Source: Aestuariivivens sediminis
GTDB lineage: Bacteria > Bacteroidota > Bacteroidia > Flavobacteriales > Flavobacteriaceae
Assembly: GCF_022662105.1 (NCBI RefSeq)
Contig: NZ_JAKMCP010000001.1
Span: 992,001 to 1,056,000, forward strand
Direction of reading: 5' to 3'
Length of the DNA: 64,000 bases
Part shown: one piece after another, positions 52,295 to 61,254 of the stretch
Position numbering within the stretch: position 1 is the first letter of the stretch
Layout: each line of letters opens with the position of its first letter
Made by a program: the position numbers and the translations under genes
Notes under the pieces: generated by a model
What the model was told of the DNA's origin: nothing
The model's database searches: none
What the model saw: the letters and a program-made list of their open reading frames with translations, nothing else

Positions 52295-53239
52295 ATGAAA
52301 ACCATTAAACTCTTATCAACAGTAGCTGTAATACCCGTAATGCTCTTATGGATAACCTTCAAGTGCAGTTCCCTAAAAGAGGATCCCTACACGGCATACG
52401 CATATACAATGGGTAAAACCCCTTTATACCACAATTTACTTCCTCTAAACGTTAAAATCGATCGAAATATCCGGGTTGAACATTATTTTCAGTTTATGGA
52501 TTCTTTTGTGAAAAAATATGATTCCATGACACCCTATAAACTCACTGAGCACCTTTTGGTTAAAAGTAATCCGTGGCTATTGGACACCCTTATGAACACC
52601 GATTACTACAGAAGGATAGCACTGGATTCGTTTGTATATAATCAAAGAAAAATGATTGCATTGGCAGAAGGCACATCGATAACCATTCCGGATACTGCTG
52701 TGGCGGTAAAACTTATGCATTCCTTGAAGAACACCTATCTGGATGTGAATATTCCGGAGTTTAAACTTCGTATTTATGAAAATTCGCTGAAGCTTTATGA
52801 GTTTCCTGTTCGGGTTGGCAGGCACGAAAAAAAATACCTGGAAATGTCGGGCAGGATGGAGGATTTAAGAACTAAAAAGGGCGATGGAATTATTATAAAA
52901 CACCATAAAAATCCAAGATATGTGAATCCTGTAAATAACCATGAGTATGTTGTAACCAAAAGAGACGATAACAGAGTGACCAAACTGCCTCTCATTCCAT
53001 TTTTGGAAACTGAAATAAATGGCTTAAGAAACGGCCAATTCATACACCCAACCACAAACCCCGTTACCTTAGGTAAAGCGTATTCCAATGGATGTATAGG
53101 CACCAGGGAATCCGATGCCTGGGTGATCTACTATCATGCGCCAATAAACACCAAAATACATATCAGGTACGACTTAAATATTATCGATGACCATGGTCAA
53201 GCTCAAAAATTGAAAGATATTTACGGGTATTCCCCTTAA
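52295..53239 (+). CDS. L,D-transpeptidase-like (YkuD) protein
   Basis: A 314-residue protein. ATG 52295 gives an N-terminal hydrophobic signal (LLSTVAVIPVMLLWI); ATG 52274 adds seven residues. The catalytic region is HPTTNPVTLGKAYSNGCIGTRESDAW: His251, then Cys267 in NGC and Arg271. In most YkuD enzymes the Cys motif is SHGC; here it is SNGC, so the second His is replaced by Asn. The fold around residues 150-290 (FKLRIYENSLKLYEFPVRVGR, GDGIIIKHH) matches YkuD. If active it would make 3-3 cross-links or attach proteins to peptidoglycan in the periplasm. The first 150 residues are of no family I know. Confidence 0.78.
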   Translation: MKTIKLLSTVAVIPVMLLWITFKCSSLKEDPYTAYAYTMGKTPLYHNLLPLNVKIDRNIRVEHYFQFMDSFVKKYDSMTPYKLTEHLLVKSNPWLLDTLMNTDYYRRIALDSFVYNQRKMIALAEGTSITIPDTAVAVKLMHSLKNTYLDVNIPEFKLRIYENSLKLYEFPVRVGRHEKKYLEMSGRMEDLRTKKGDGIIIKHHKNPRYVNPVNNHEYVVTKRDDNRVTKLPLIPFLETEINGLRNGQFIHPTTNPVTLGKAYSNGCIGTRESDAWVIYYHAPINTKIHIRYDLNIIDDHGQAQKLKDIYGYSP

Positions 53240-53322
53240 GGGACAGAGGCCATTTTAAACTTTCTTTAGACACGTATTTTGATATGTTAAATATAACTCT
53301 TCCGGCCCAAGCTTTTCTGAAG

Positions 53323-53375
53323 AAAAAATCTGGTAAGTTTACCTGTCTTTGGTTCGTCGGCATTTTAAGACAAAT
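53323..53375. repeat. Dispersed intergenic repeat family 1, copy 2
   Basis: Shares TGGTAAGTTTACCTG, CTTTGG, GGCATTTTAAGACAA with the copies at 50932 and 62584. The hairpin arm is damaged here. Confidence 0.7.
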
Positions 53376-53458
53376 AGCACATAAAACATCCCATCCCGTT
53401 TAATGGATTCGTTAATATTTCCTATATTGATAGGGTTAAAATTAAACCGGATATTCTC

Positions 53459-54346
53459 ATGAAACCATTAAAAAAAGAAGACCTTCAACAAAAGGTTTTT
53501 GATCTCTATGACGATTATGCCCACAATAAAATCGATAGACGTCAATTTATTGAAAAGTTGTCCTTGTATGCTGTTGGCGGGATAACCGTTTCCTCGCTGC
53601 TCAGTTTTATGAGTCCGAATTATATAGACACCCTGTTGGTACAGCCCAATGATCCGCGTTTGGATACCAAATATATAAGTTATGAATCGCCAAAAGGCGG
53701 TGGCACCATAAAAGGGTTGTTATCCAAACCCCGTGATGCTGAGAAAAAATTGCCGGGTGTGGTAGTCGTACATGAAAACCGGGGCCTGAATCCATATATT
53801 GAAGATGTATGCCGGCGCACCGCTTTGGAAGGTTTTATCTCCCTTGCACCCGATGCTTTAACCCCTCTTGGCGGTTATCCGGGTAATGACGATGAAGGGC
53901 GCGCTTTACAACGGCAACGGGATCGTTATGACATGTTGGAAGATTTTATAGCTGCGTACCATTATCTTAAAAATCATGACGATTGTGATGGAAAAGTTGG
54001 CGTAGTTGGTTTTTGTTTTGGTGGTTGGATTTCCAATATGATGGCGGTAAGATTACCCGATTTAGGCGCAGCTGTTCCATTCTATGGGGGGCAACCCTCG
54101 GCCGAAGAAGCCGCCAAAATTCAAGCGCCTTTGCTTCTGCAATTTGCGGAATTGGACACTCGTGTCAATGCGGGTTGGCCGGATTATGAAAAAGCCTTAA
54201 AGGCAAACAACAAAGCCTACACAGCCCATTTTTATGAAGGGGTAAACCATGGTTTTCACAATAATACCACACCACGCTACGATGAAGATGCTGCGAACCT
54301 GGCCTGGAAAAGAACCATTGCATTTTTCAAGGAAAAGTTGGAATAA
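53459..54346 (+). CDS. Dienelactone-hydrolase-family protein, likely Tat-exported
   Basis: A 295-residue alpha/beta hydrolase. The N-terminus has [25 protein letters not shown], a twin-arginine type export signal after a 25-residue acidic-basic leader. The catalytic triad is visible: Cys186 in [10 protein letters not shown], Asp233 in AELDTRV and His264 in GVNHGFHN, which is the Cys-His-Asp set of dienelactone hydrolases. [17 protein letters not shown] is the oxyanion-hole strand. It would act on esters or lactones in the periplasm. No close operon partner; a family-1 repeat copy lies 84 bp upstream. Confidence 0.88.
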   Translation: MKPLKKEDLQQKVFDLYDDYAHNKIDRRQFIEKLSLYAVGGITVSSLLSFMSPNYIDTLLVQPNDPRLDTKYISYESPKGGGTIKGLLSKPRDAEKKLPGVVVVHENRGLNPYIEDVCRRTALEGFISLAPDALTPLGGYPGNDDEGRALQRQRDRYDMLEDFIAAYHYLKNHDDCDGKVGVVGFCFGGWISNMMAVRLPDLGAAVPFYGGQPSAEEAAKIQAPLLLQFAELDTRVNAGWPDYEKALKANNKAYTAHFYEGVNHGFHNNTTPRYDEDAANLAWKRTIAFFKEKLE

Positions 54347-54486
54347 TTATTCTTTAATTAAGATTGCATCATTTCACGATAGAAATTAAGAATGTATTAG
54401 TTTGTTCCAGGCGAAAAGTAATACTTGTCGGGTAACCCTGAAACCTATTTTAAGGTAAAAGTTGTTGGCGTATTTTAGGAAAGAAA

Positions 54487-55239
54487 TTATTCATTATTTA
54501 GTTCTTGATTAACGGCATCCAAACAATATTCAACCGTTCTTTGAAAGTGACTGATCCAAAAACTGAACGCGCTAACAAAGTCCTGTTCTATTTTTATTCT
54601 GTCCACAAGTTCCGTTTGACTCAAAAAATTTTCGTTGTTTATAGGCCTGCTTACAAGTTTAAAGGTTTTATCGGGTAGCTGTATACGAATTCTTTTCCAT
54701 AAAGCATTATGGAGTTGGAGTTTGTAATCTTTGATATCGATATCTTCAAATATATTACCCATAATCTTTTCTACCATTATGAATCTTACTTCGTAAGTTT
54801 GGATTAGCATCTTCCTTAAACTATCATTGGAAATTTTATCAATGCCAACTGATTTTATAGCCTCATAGCCCCCTTTATTGTTAATAAAAGAAACAGCAGT
54901 GTTCATTCTGTTATAGCCCTCAAGCAGAATTGAATCCGAATATGTTTGATTTGAAGCAGTCATTTTTAAAAGTTCCTGTATACCTTCCTCTTTATCTTTG
55001 ACTCTGTGATTAATCATCTCCAAATAATCTAAATCTGACTCTAGGGAACTTTTAATTCCTTGGAGCATGGTGATCTCAAACTTTTTATCATTTCGTGATT
55101 GATTCCAATTATTAACCTGCAAGGCAATTAAAATCCCTATGACCACCAGAATAATTTCACCAATGGCATATAATAGATATTTGCTATATCTGTTTAGGGA
55201 TACGAGTTACTGACGTATTTTTCTAAAGAAATTAATCAT
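54487..55239 (-). pseudogene. DUF6090-family gene with an early nonsense codon
   Basis: Read from the ATG at 55237-55239 this frame gives MINFFRKIRQ, then TAA (55207-55209), then LVSLNRYSKYLLYAIGEI and so on to the stop at 54487. It aligns without gaps over the first 29 codons to the intact paralogue at 57495 (MIKIFRNIRRQLLSEGRTG), where codon 11 is CAA, so one C-to-T change explains the stop. An in-frame ATG near 55146 could still start a protein missing the N-terminal 31 residues and half of the membrane helix (VVIGILIALQVNNWN). The remaining 219 codons are open, so the mutation is recent or a truncated protein is still used. Confidence 0.8.
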
Positions 55240-55486
55240 AAAAAAACAGATGAATTCATAAAGATACAGAATTTCTATAAGTCGTGCTTTGGGTATCAAA
55301 AATGCCGCACTTCAAGTACCGCTTACCATCACGGTCTTGAGTCATCTTTAAAGTTGGAGGTTTACAGGATATAACCCCCTTCTATTTGGATACATGCGTT
55401 GACCGGTTGACCTGGAATTGTTGTCAAGTTAATTTGCTACTTTTACAGGTATCGCTAAGATAAGCGATTCTTTAAAGGCGTATGAA

Positions 55487-55494
55487 TACGTTTG
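55487..55494 (+). promoter_or_regulatory. Candidate -7 box for the GH43 gene
   Basis: TACGTTTG matches TAnnTTTG and lies 31 bp before the ATG at 55526. A clear -33 TTG is not seen. Confidence 0.4.
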
Positions 55495-55525
55495 AGTTTA
55501 GTTTTTCAGAATAAAAAGATTACGC

Positions 55526-56563
55526 ATGAAAACCATTCCAACCACTCTTTTATCTGTTGTTTCGATACTTATTGTAGTTTCCTCCTGTAGGTTTAAAGAA
55601 AAACAGAATGAAACCTTAAGATATTCTGGTAATCCCTTATTTGAAGGGTGGTATGCCGATCCAGAAGGAATTGTTCTAAAGGATGCGTATTGGATTTTCC
55701 CTACCTATTCGGCAAAATATGAAAACCAAGTGTTTTTCGATGCTTTTTCATCAAAAGATTTAGTGACCTGGGAAAAGCATCCCCGTATTTTAGACACTTC
55801 AATTATTAAATGGGCAAAACAAGCGTTATGGGCTCCATCAATTATTGAGAACAATGACCAATATTATTTATTCTTTTCTGCAAATGATGTTCAAAAACCA
55901 GGTGGCCCGTATTGGAACGAAAAAGACACGATTAATCATCATGGAGGCATAGGAATAGCCGTGGCCCATGCTCCTTCTGGCCCATATAAAGATTACCTTG
56001 GAAAACCGCTGATAGCCGAATTTCATAATGGTGCTCAACCCATAGATCAGTTTGTATTTAAAGATATTGATGACACCTATTATATGTTTTATGGAGGCTG
56101 GAGACACTGCAATTTGGCTATTTTAAATGATGACTTTACCGGGTTTATTCCCTGGAATGATGGTACATTGTTTAAAGAAATTACACCTGACGGATATGTA
56201 GAAGGCCCGTTTATGTTCCGCAGGAACACGATTTATTATTTGATGTGGTCTGAAGGTTCATGGGGAGACGACACCTATAAAGTTGCTTATGCCATGGCAA
56301 ACAAGGCTACAGGACCTTATGAAAGAATTGGAACGATTCTACAATTGGATAGTACTATTGCTACAGGAGCAGGTCATAATTCAGTGATTAATACCCCCAA
56401 CACGGATCATTGGTATATCGTTTACCACAGACGCCCCATTCCAAATAAAGGGCGCGATCATCGTGTTACTTGCATGGACCAGTTAGAATTTAATGAAGAC
56501 GGTACGATCAAGCAAGTGAAAATGACATTTGAAGGCGTAAAGAAAATCGATCCCCTTAAATAA
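55526..56563 (+). CDS. GH43-type five-bladed-propeller glycosidase, lipoprotein
   Basis: A 345-residue lipoprotein (IVVSSC, Cys21). It has the GH43 layout: catalytic base Asp45 in YADPEG, pKa-modulating Asp174 in GAQPIDQFVFKD, and the acid Glu226 in YVEGPFMF. Surrounding propeller motifs (WAPSIIENNDQYYLFFSAN, YMFYGGW, AGHNSVINTPNTDHWYIVYHRR) are typical. Family members remove arabinose, xylose or galactose side chains. Single-domain size. It is followed 165 bp later by a DUF1080-like secreted protein, which may act with it. It is outside the main PUL and on the other side of accessory genes. Confidence 0.88.
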   Translation: MKTIPTTLLSVVSILIVVSSCRFKEKQNETLRYSGNPLFEGWYADPEGIVLKDAYWIFPTYSAKYENQVFFDAFSSKDLVTWEKHPRILDTSIIKWAKQALWAPSIIENNDQYYLFFSANDVQKPGGPYWNEKDTINHHGGIGIAVAHAPSGPYKDYLGKPLIAEFHNGAQPIDQFVFKDIDDTYYMFYGGWRHCNLAILNDDFTGFIPWNDGTLFKEITPDGYVEGPFMFRRNTIYYLMWSEGSWGDDTYKVAYAMANKATGPYERIGTILQLDSTIATGAGHNSVINTPNTDHWYIVYHRRPIPNKGRDHRVTCMDQLEFNEDGTIKQVKMTFEGVKKIDPLK

Positions 56564-56602
56564 GTATCAACTGTAAAACTTATTACAATTCATATTTAAA
56601 CC

Positions 56603-56695
56603 CTAAAGGGAGGCCAACCACTTCCTTTAATTTCTCAATCTTCAAATTATTTCTCCTTCCGGCAAAATATGTATCTTTAAGAAAGGAATCATAGC
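56603..56695. repeat. Dispersed intergenic repeat family 2, copy A
   Basis: Hairpin AAAGGGAG / CTTCCTTT with a CCAACCA loop, followed by TCTC, CTCCTTCC, CAAAATAT, ATCTTTA and ATCATAGCC. The same order recurs at 58351 and the hairpin part at 60945. Confidence 0.7.
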
Positions 56696-56728
56696 CTAAA
56701 TGTTATTGGCAATTAAACTATTTAGAAA

Positions 56729-57382
56729 ATGAATATTAAAAAAAAAGCGCTTTTTATTACTGTGTTCATTCTAGGTGCAATGATCTCATTTGGTCAACAA
56801 CAGATCAATTTATCTGAAAAATTATCTGATCAGAAAATAAAGGCAGTTAACCGTACGATAACCATTTATGAAGAACAGCGGGATGCTATAGCACTGAATA
56901 CAGAGAATAGCAGTGGTATTGGAATTATTGAAGATCTGGAATTTGAAAAAGGCATTATTGAAATTGAATTATTAGGTGAGAATAACCCGGGCAAAAGTTT
57001 TATTGGAGTAGCTTTTAATATACAAGACGAAGACACTTATGAAGCTGTGTATTTCCGCCCTTTTAATTTTGTTGCAGAAGAACAAATAAGACGGGAGCAT
57101 ATGGTTCAATACATCTATCATCCTGAATTCACCTGGAACAAATTAAGATCTGAAAGAACGGGAATATTCGAAAAGGGCATATCGACGCCACCAGATCCTG
57201 ATGATTGGTTTAAAGCAAGATTACACATAAAAGAAAACAGCGTAGACGTATATGTAAATGATTTGTCTGAACCTTCTTTAGTTGTCGATAGATTAAGTGC
57301 AACAAAATCAAAAAAAATAGGAGTTTGGACAGGATTTGGCTCTTCAGGACGATTTAAAAATCTGATTGTAACCAACCAATAA
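56729..57382 (+). CDS. Secreted concanavalin-like (DUF1080/LamG-type) protein
   Basis: A 217-residue secreted protein. Signal peptide ALFITVFILGAMISFGQ. The mature region is a beta-sandwich: IEDLEFEKGIIEIELLG, FIGVAFNIQDEDTYEAVYFRPF, WFKARLHIKENSVDVYVND and KKIGVWTGFGSSGRFKNLIV. These strands match DUF1080/LamG-like folds, and the same fold family as the gene at 47568. No catalytic residues can be assigned by eye. It follows the GH43 gene on the same strand and could bind or process sugars. Confidence 0.65.
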   Translation: MNIKKKALFITVFILGAMISFGQQQINLSEKLSDQKIKAVNRTITIYEEQRDAIALNTENSSGIGIIEDLEFEKGIIEIELLGENNPGKSFIGVAFNIQDEDTYEAVYFRPFNFVAEEQIRREHMVQYIYHPEFTWNKLRSERTGIFEKGISTPPDPDDWFKARLHIKENSVDVYVNDLSEPSLVVDRLSATKSKKIGVWTGFGSSGRFKNLIVTNQ

Positions 57383-57434
57383 CCCATGATAAAATTCCTT
57401 AGATTATCGAAACGCGATGTTGTAATACAAAATC

Positions 57435-57455
57435 AAAGGTCTGGCAGACCTTTGG
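57435..57455. repeat. Perfect inverted repeat
   Basis: CAAAGGTCT-GGC-AGACCTTTG, a 9-bp stem with a 3-nt loop, lies between the secreted protein and the DUF6090 gene. No T run follows, so it is not a standard terminator. Confidence 0.6.
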
Positions 57456-57494
57456 TTGAGATCGCCGCTTGCGGAATACATATCCAACTTAATT

Positions 57495-58262
57495 ATGATT
57501 AAGATTTTTAGAAATATCCGTCGGCAATTACTTTCAGAAGGTAGAACCGGAAAGTATCTGAAATATGCTATTGGTGAAATAGTACTTGTTGTAATTGGTA
57601 TTTTGATTGCCCTACAAATTAATAATTGGAATGAACATAGAAAAGAAAGGGAAAAAGAAATTAAGCTTTTAATAGAATTGAGAAGTGACCTTATTGAAAC
57701 CAAAAATGACTTATTGACCGATATTGAAAAGTCGCAACAAATACTTTCCACTACCAATGAACTTTACAAATCTTTAGTTGAGGATGAAATTTCAGAAAAT
57801 ACCCCATTTAAGTTGTCAACCAGCTATATTTTAGAAGCTGCCGAACTCTTTCCAAAATTAAGTGCTAACAGTGCAATACAATCAGAAGGTATTACCATAA
57901 TTTCAAATGTTGAATTAAGAAAAAAGATAACCAATTTTTATCAGTTACATTTAAAAAGAGTAGCTTCGGCTGAAGCGTATTCAAAAGAGCTGACCAGTAA
58001 AGAATTAAAAACATACTTAAATACATTTTCCGATTTTGGAAGTACCTGTAAAGATTGTAAGGATTTATTTGAACTATATAGAGACGACCAAGGTGTCCAA
58101 CAAAATTTATATTTAATCCGCCAGGTAGACGACAAATTAGTACATATACTTAAAGAAAAGTTTGTTGTCTCTAGAACATTACACCGCAGATATTTAGAAT
58201 TGTCACGGTTTATTGACGATATTATTGAATTAATAGATCAAGAAACAAACCCAAGACATTAA
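57495..58262 (+). CDS. DUF6090-family membrane protein
   Basis: A 255-residue protein from ATG 57495, which gives the family start (MIKIFRNIRRQLLSEGRTGKYLKYAIGE). One membrane helix follows (IVLVVIGILIALQINNWNEHR). The rest is helical with coiled-coil-like heptads (KEREKEIKLLIELRSDLIETKNDLLTDIEKSQQILST). The family is typical of Flavobacteriaceae and often found in tandem copies; no function is known. Another member, broken by a stop, lies at 54487. An upstream reading from 57456 includes part of an intergenic inverted repeat and is not supported. Confidence 0.85.
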   Translation: MIKIFRNIRRQLLSEGRTGKYLKYAIGEIVLVVIGILIALQINNWNEHRKEREKEIKLLIELRSDLIETKNDLLTDIEKSQQILSTTNELYKSLVEDEISENTPFKLSTSYILEAAELFPKLSANSAIQSEGITIISNVELRKKITNFYQLHLKRVASAEAYSKELTSKELKTYLNTFSDFGSTCKDCKDLFELYRDDQGVQQNLYLIRQVDDKLVHILKEKFVVSRTLHRRYLELSRFIDDIIELIDQETNPRH

Positions 58263-58350
58263 TCAATGATACCAATAAAATCATGGTTAGGATTGGTGAG
58301 GACTTAAAAAAATAACGAAAATACAACAGCCATAACAATCCATAAAAATC

Positions 58351-58435
58351 AAAGAGACACTAACCACTCCTCTTTAACTTCTCTATCTCCATACTAATCT
58401 CCTTCCAACAAAATATATCTTTAGAAATCATAGCC
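58351..58435. repeat. Dispersed intergenic repeat family 2, copy B
   Basis: AAAGAG and CTCTTT flank an ACTAACCACT loop, then CTCC, AATCTCCTTCC, CAAAATATATCTTTA, AATCATAGCC as in copy A. It lies in the 398-bp gap between the DUF6090 and 2TM genes, where nothing else was seen. Confidence 0.7.
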
Positions 58436-58660
58436 AAACCGCTGGGCATCTTTATGATTTAGCGCTGAACTCAAGATCTTAATATAAAACAGTTAACTGA
58501 TTTATATCATTGTACCTCTGTAGAAAGTATGCTATTTTTCGCAATATTTTAAATCTTAACTGCTTTATTGTGAATTAATTAGAGATGTCTTCATTAGTTA
58601 GTGACCATCAAAATGCATCATTAATAAAAGCAGGAAGAATAAGCAAAAAAATGATTCATC

Positions 58661-58921
58661 ATGAATGATTATACAGAAGAACAACTGAAAAAAAAAGCAC
58701 AAAAGCAAATTGATTTCAAGCACCACTTTTTGATTTATGTCTTGGTAATTGCCTTTTTGTGGGTGATTTGGGCGCTTACAGGTAGGGGACATATTTGGCC
58801 TATCTGGCCAACAGGCGGATGGGGAATTGCTATTTTATTTCAATATATCGGTGCTTTCAATCCCTTTCAAATCTTTTCCGTTGAAAAGGAAATAGAACAA
58901 TTAAAAAAAGATAAACGGTAA
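58661..58921 (+). CDS. 2TM domain protein
   Basis: An 86-residue protein with the Bacteroidota 2TM domain: NDYTEEQLKKKAQKQIDFKHHFLIYVLVIAFLWVIWALTG, then a short loop (GHIWPIWPTGGWGIAILFQYIGAF) and a basic end FSVEKEIEQLKKDK. This domain is also found fused to histidine kinases, but here it is alone. Two membrane helices are clear. It is 137 bp before the FAD oxidoreductase gene. Confidence 0.85.
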   Translation: MNDYTEEQLKKKAQKQIDFKHHFLIYVLVIAFLWVIWALTGRGHIWPIWPTGGWGIAILFQYIGAFNPFQIFSVEKEIEQLKKDKR

Positions 58922-59057
58922 GCGTTTTGTGCACAGTAAATTGTAAGTGAAGATTGCGATATTCTGTTAATTATGAATTTCGTCTCGTAAGCAAACAATC
59001 CATTTTCAAAATACCTGGCAAGCGTGAAACCTGAATCCATGTTAAAAATATTTTCAA

Positions 59058-60893
59058 ATGAAATACAACACTATTATTATAGGAGGCGGACTGGCGGGAT
59101 TAACCGCAGGAGCGACCCTTTCCAAATTTGGTAAGAAAGTTCTTTTATTAGAGCAGCATCACAAGCCTGGTGGCTGTGCAACCACATTTAAAAGAGGAGA
59201 TTTCATTATAGAAGTGGGCCTGCATGAAATGAGTGGGCTCACTGAAAATGGGTCGATTACCCAAATTTTTAAACTGCTGAATGTAGATAAACATGTACAA
59301 TTTGTAAAAGTACCTGAGTTTTACGGAGTGGTTTCAGATAAAAAAGATTTTGTAATGCCCCATGGATACAATGCCGCTATGAATGCCCTAATAGATAAAT
59401 ATCCTGAAGATAAAAAAGGCATCAAACGCTTCATGAAGTTGATAGGGGGAGTACGAAAAGAAGTCATCAACCTACCACGCTCACCTTTAAAACAAAAACT
59501 GATTTATCCATTGATGCCATTACTTTATCCGAACCTTGTGGAGGCTACCAAGCACACCGTCGGATCCTGGTTAGATAAGTACCTCACCAATGAAAATGCA
59601 AAATTGGATCTCGTTGCACATATCGTTTATTGGGGAGATGATCCTTATACCCTATCCATGTTTTACTTCGCTGTACCATTTTCCGGCTTTATTGCGAATG
59701 GTGGCCACTTTATAAAAGGGGGGTCACAGCAACTTTCCAACTATCTTGCTTCCTGTATTGAAGAGAATGGCGGCAGTGTTCTATTAGGTAAAAGCGCAGA
59801 GAAAATCATTACGAATAATGGCAAAGCAACCGGAGTTATATTCCGAGATAGTTTTAATAAAAATATAAGACCTTATACCATTTTATGTGATAATGTTATA
59901 GCCAATTGTGCCATTCCTTTAGTACCGTCGATGTTGGACGAGCCTTACTCGACAACGCTTCAACAAAAAATCAAATCTAAAACCAATTCCTGTTCACTCC
60001 TATGTCTGTATCTCGGTTTCAATACTGATATAGAAAAGTTTGGTGTTAAATATTATTCCAATGTCTTTCAAGGGGATGGTGTATATGAATTGAAGGATAT
60101 TAAAAGCAACCACCATGGAGATTGGTCTAAACGCAGATTCATTTTTGTAGACTATAATAAGGTCGATGCTGGATTGACGCCACCCCATAAAACTGAAGGT
60201 GTTATTTGCACTGTGGATTATATTGAAGACTGGGAAAAATTAAATAATGAAGACTACCGTGCAAAAAAAGAAGAAGTGGCACAAGTTTTATTGCAGCGAT
60301 TAGAAAAGCAGTATCCAGGAATTCGAAATAGCATCGAATACTACGAAGTAGCAACATCCAAAACCATTGAACGCTTTACCTCGAATCCAAGTGGTTCGGT
60401 TTATGGTTATGCCCAAACTAAAGACCAAATAGCAAGTAAGCGATTTAGAAACAATTTTTTGATTCCCAACCTGTACTTTGCATCGGCCTGGGCTTTCCCT
60501 GGAGGTGGTTTTGAAGGCTCAATACAGGGAGGATTCTTGGCCGCATTGCAAATGAATCAAGATACTATTTGGTCAGAACCTGATGCTAAAAAGTATGTTG
60601 ATGACAGGGTTATCCAGCTCATGGAACGTAAAAAAATAGATGATAAAACACTCGAATTATCTTTTGCCAAACCAGCTGGTTTTGAAAACCTAAACGGGGA
60701 ACATGCTATTCTTGAGATTATAAACCCAAAAGAATTAGAACTAGACCTCCCCTATCGCTGGCTTCCGATAGATTCTAATGGTAAGGACAAAAGCTTAAAA
60801 TTTCAAATTAAAACGGATGGCAGTAGCTTCTCTAAAAGTTGTGAACTTATAGATATTGGTGATGAGGCCATTGTATATGGCCCTATGGGTTAG
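59058..60893 (+). CDS. FAD-dependent oxidoreductase, phytoene-desaturase/retinol-saturase-like
   Basis: A 611-residue flavoprotein. The N-terminal FAD-binding motif is TIIIGGGLAGLTAGATLSKFG with EQHHKPGGCATTFKRGDFIIEVGLHE, as in CrtI, RetSat and related isomerases. The distal FAD region is SAWAFPGGGFEGSIQGGFLAAL near residues 475-500. These proteins saturate, desaturate or isomerise polyenes. The core of about 510 residues is followed by an extra 100-residue C-terminal domain (LIDIGDEAIVYGPM) not part of the usual fold. No other carotenoid gene is nearby, so the substrate is unknown. A hairpin repeat follows the stop. Confidence 0.85.
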   Translation: MKYNTIIIGGGLAGLTAGATLSKFGKKVLLLEQHHKPGGCATTFKRGDFIIEVGLHEMSGLTENGSITQIFKLLNVDKHVQFVKVPEFYGVVSDKKDFVMPHGYNAAMNALIDKYPEDKKGIKRFMKLIGGVRKEVINLPRSPLKQKLIYPLMPLLYPNLVEATKHTVGSWLDKYLTNENAKLDLVAHIVYWGDDPYTLSMFYFAVPFSGFIANGGHFIKGGSQQLSNYLASCIEENGGSVLLGKSAEKIITNNGKATGVIFRDSFNKNIRPYTILCDNVIANCAIPLVPSMLDEPYSTTLQQKIKSKTNSCSLLCLYLGFNTDIEKFGVKYYSNVFQGDGVYELKDIKSNHHGDWSKRRFIFVDYNKVDAGLTPPHKTEGVICTVDYIEDWEKLNNEDYRAKKEEVAQVLLQRLEKQYPGIRNSIEYYEVATSKTIERFTSNPSGSVYGYAQTKDQIASKRFRNNFLIPNLYFASAWAFPGGGFEGSIQGGFLAALQMNQDTIWSEPDAKKYVDDRVIQLMERKKIDDKTLELSFAKPAGFENLNGEHAILEIINPKELELDLPYRWLPIDSNGKDKSLKFQIKTDGSSFSKSCELIDIGDEAIVYGPMG

Positions 60894-60944
60894 TTAAAAA
60901 AGCACGAAAGCCCTACAACGCCAATGATGCAATTCTAAAAACCA

Positions 60945-60967
60945 AAGAGGAGCCTACCACTCCTCTT
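60945..60967. repeat. Dispersed intergenic repeat family 2, copy C (hairpin part)
   Basis: AAGAGGAG pairs with CTCCTCTT (8-bp stem, 7-nt loop CCTACCA), 51 bp after the FAD gene. It could work as a terminator, but no T run follows. The remaining 60894-61248 gap shows nothing else. Confidence 0.65.
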
Positions 60968-61254
60968 ACATCTATTTATTTCAAACTATTGCTGATGTTA
61001 TTTTATAGATAGGCTTGTTCATACCGCTCATCGAATCGATATTAATGGAGAATTGATGCGTAAAAATTTAAAAAAAACAAGTAATTTTAACCACAAATGA
61101 ATCCATTTTGAGCACCTAGTTTGCTTTGCTCACTTTGACCGCCCTATCCAGGCGTAGTACAAATTAAAATTAGAAGAAAAAAAGTTAAAATTATGTTCTG
61201 TTACTTGCTGATAACATACTCCATTTCTTATTTATTCAACAATAATCCATGACA

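Noticed and set aside
53181-53363. A 60-codon minus-strand frame starting MPTNQRQVNLP
   Set aside because: Its start is made by the family-1 intergenic repeat and the rest is antisense to the transpeptidase end; no family features.
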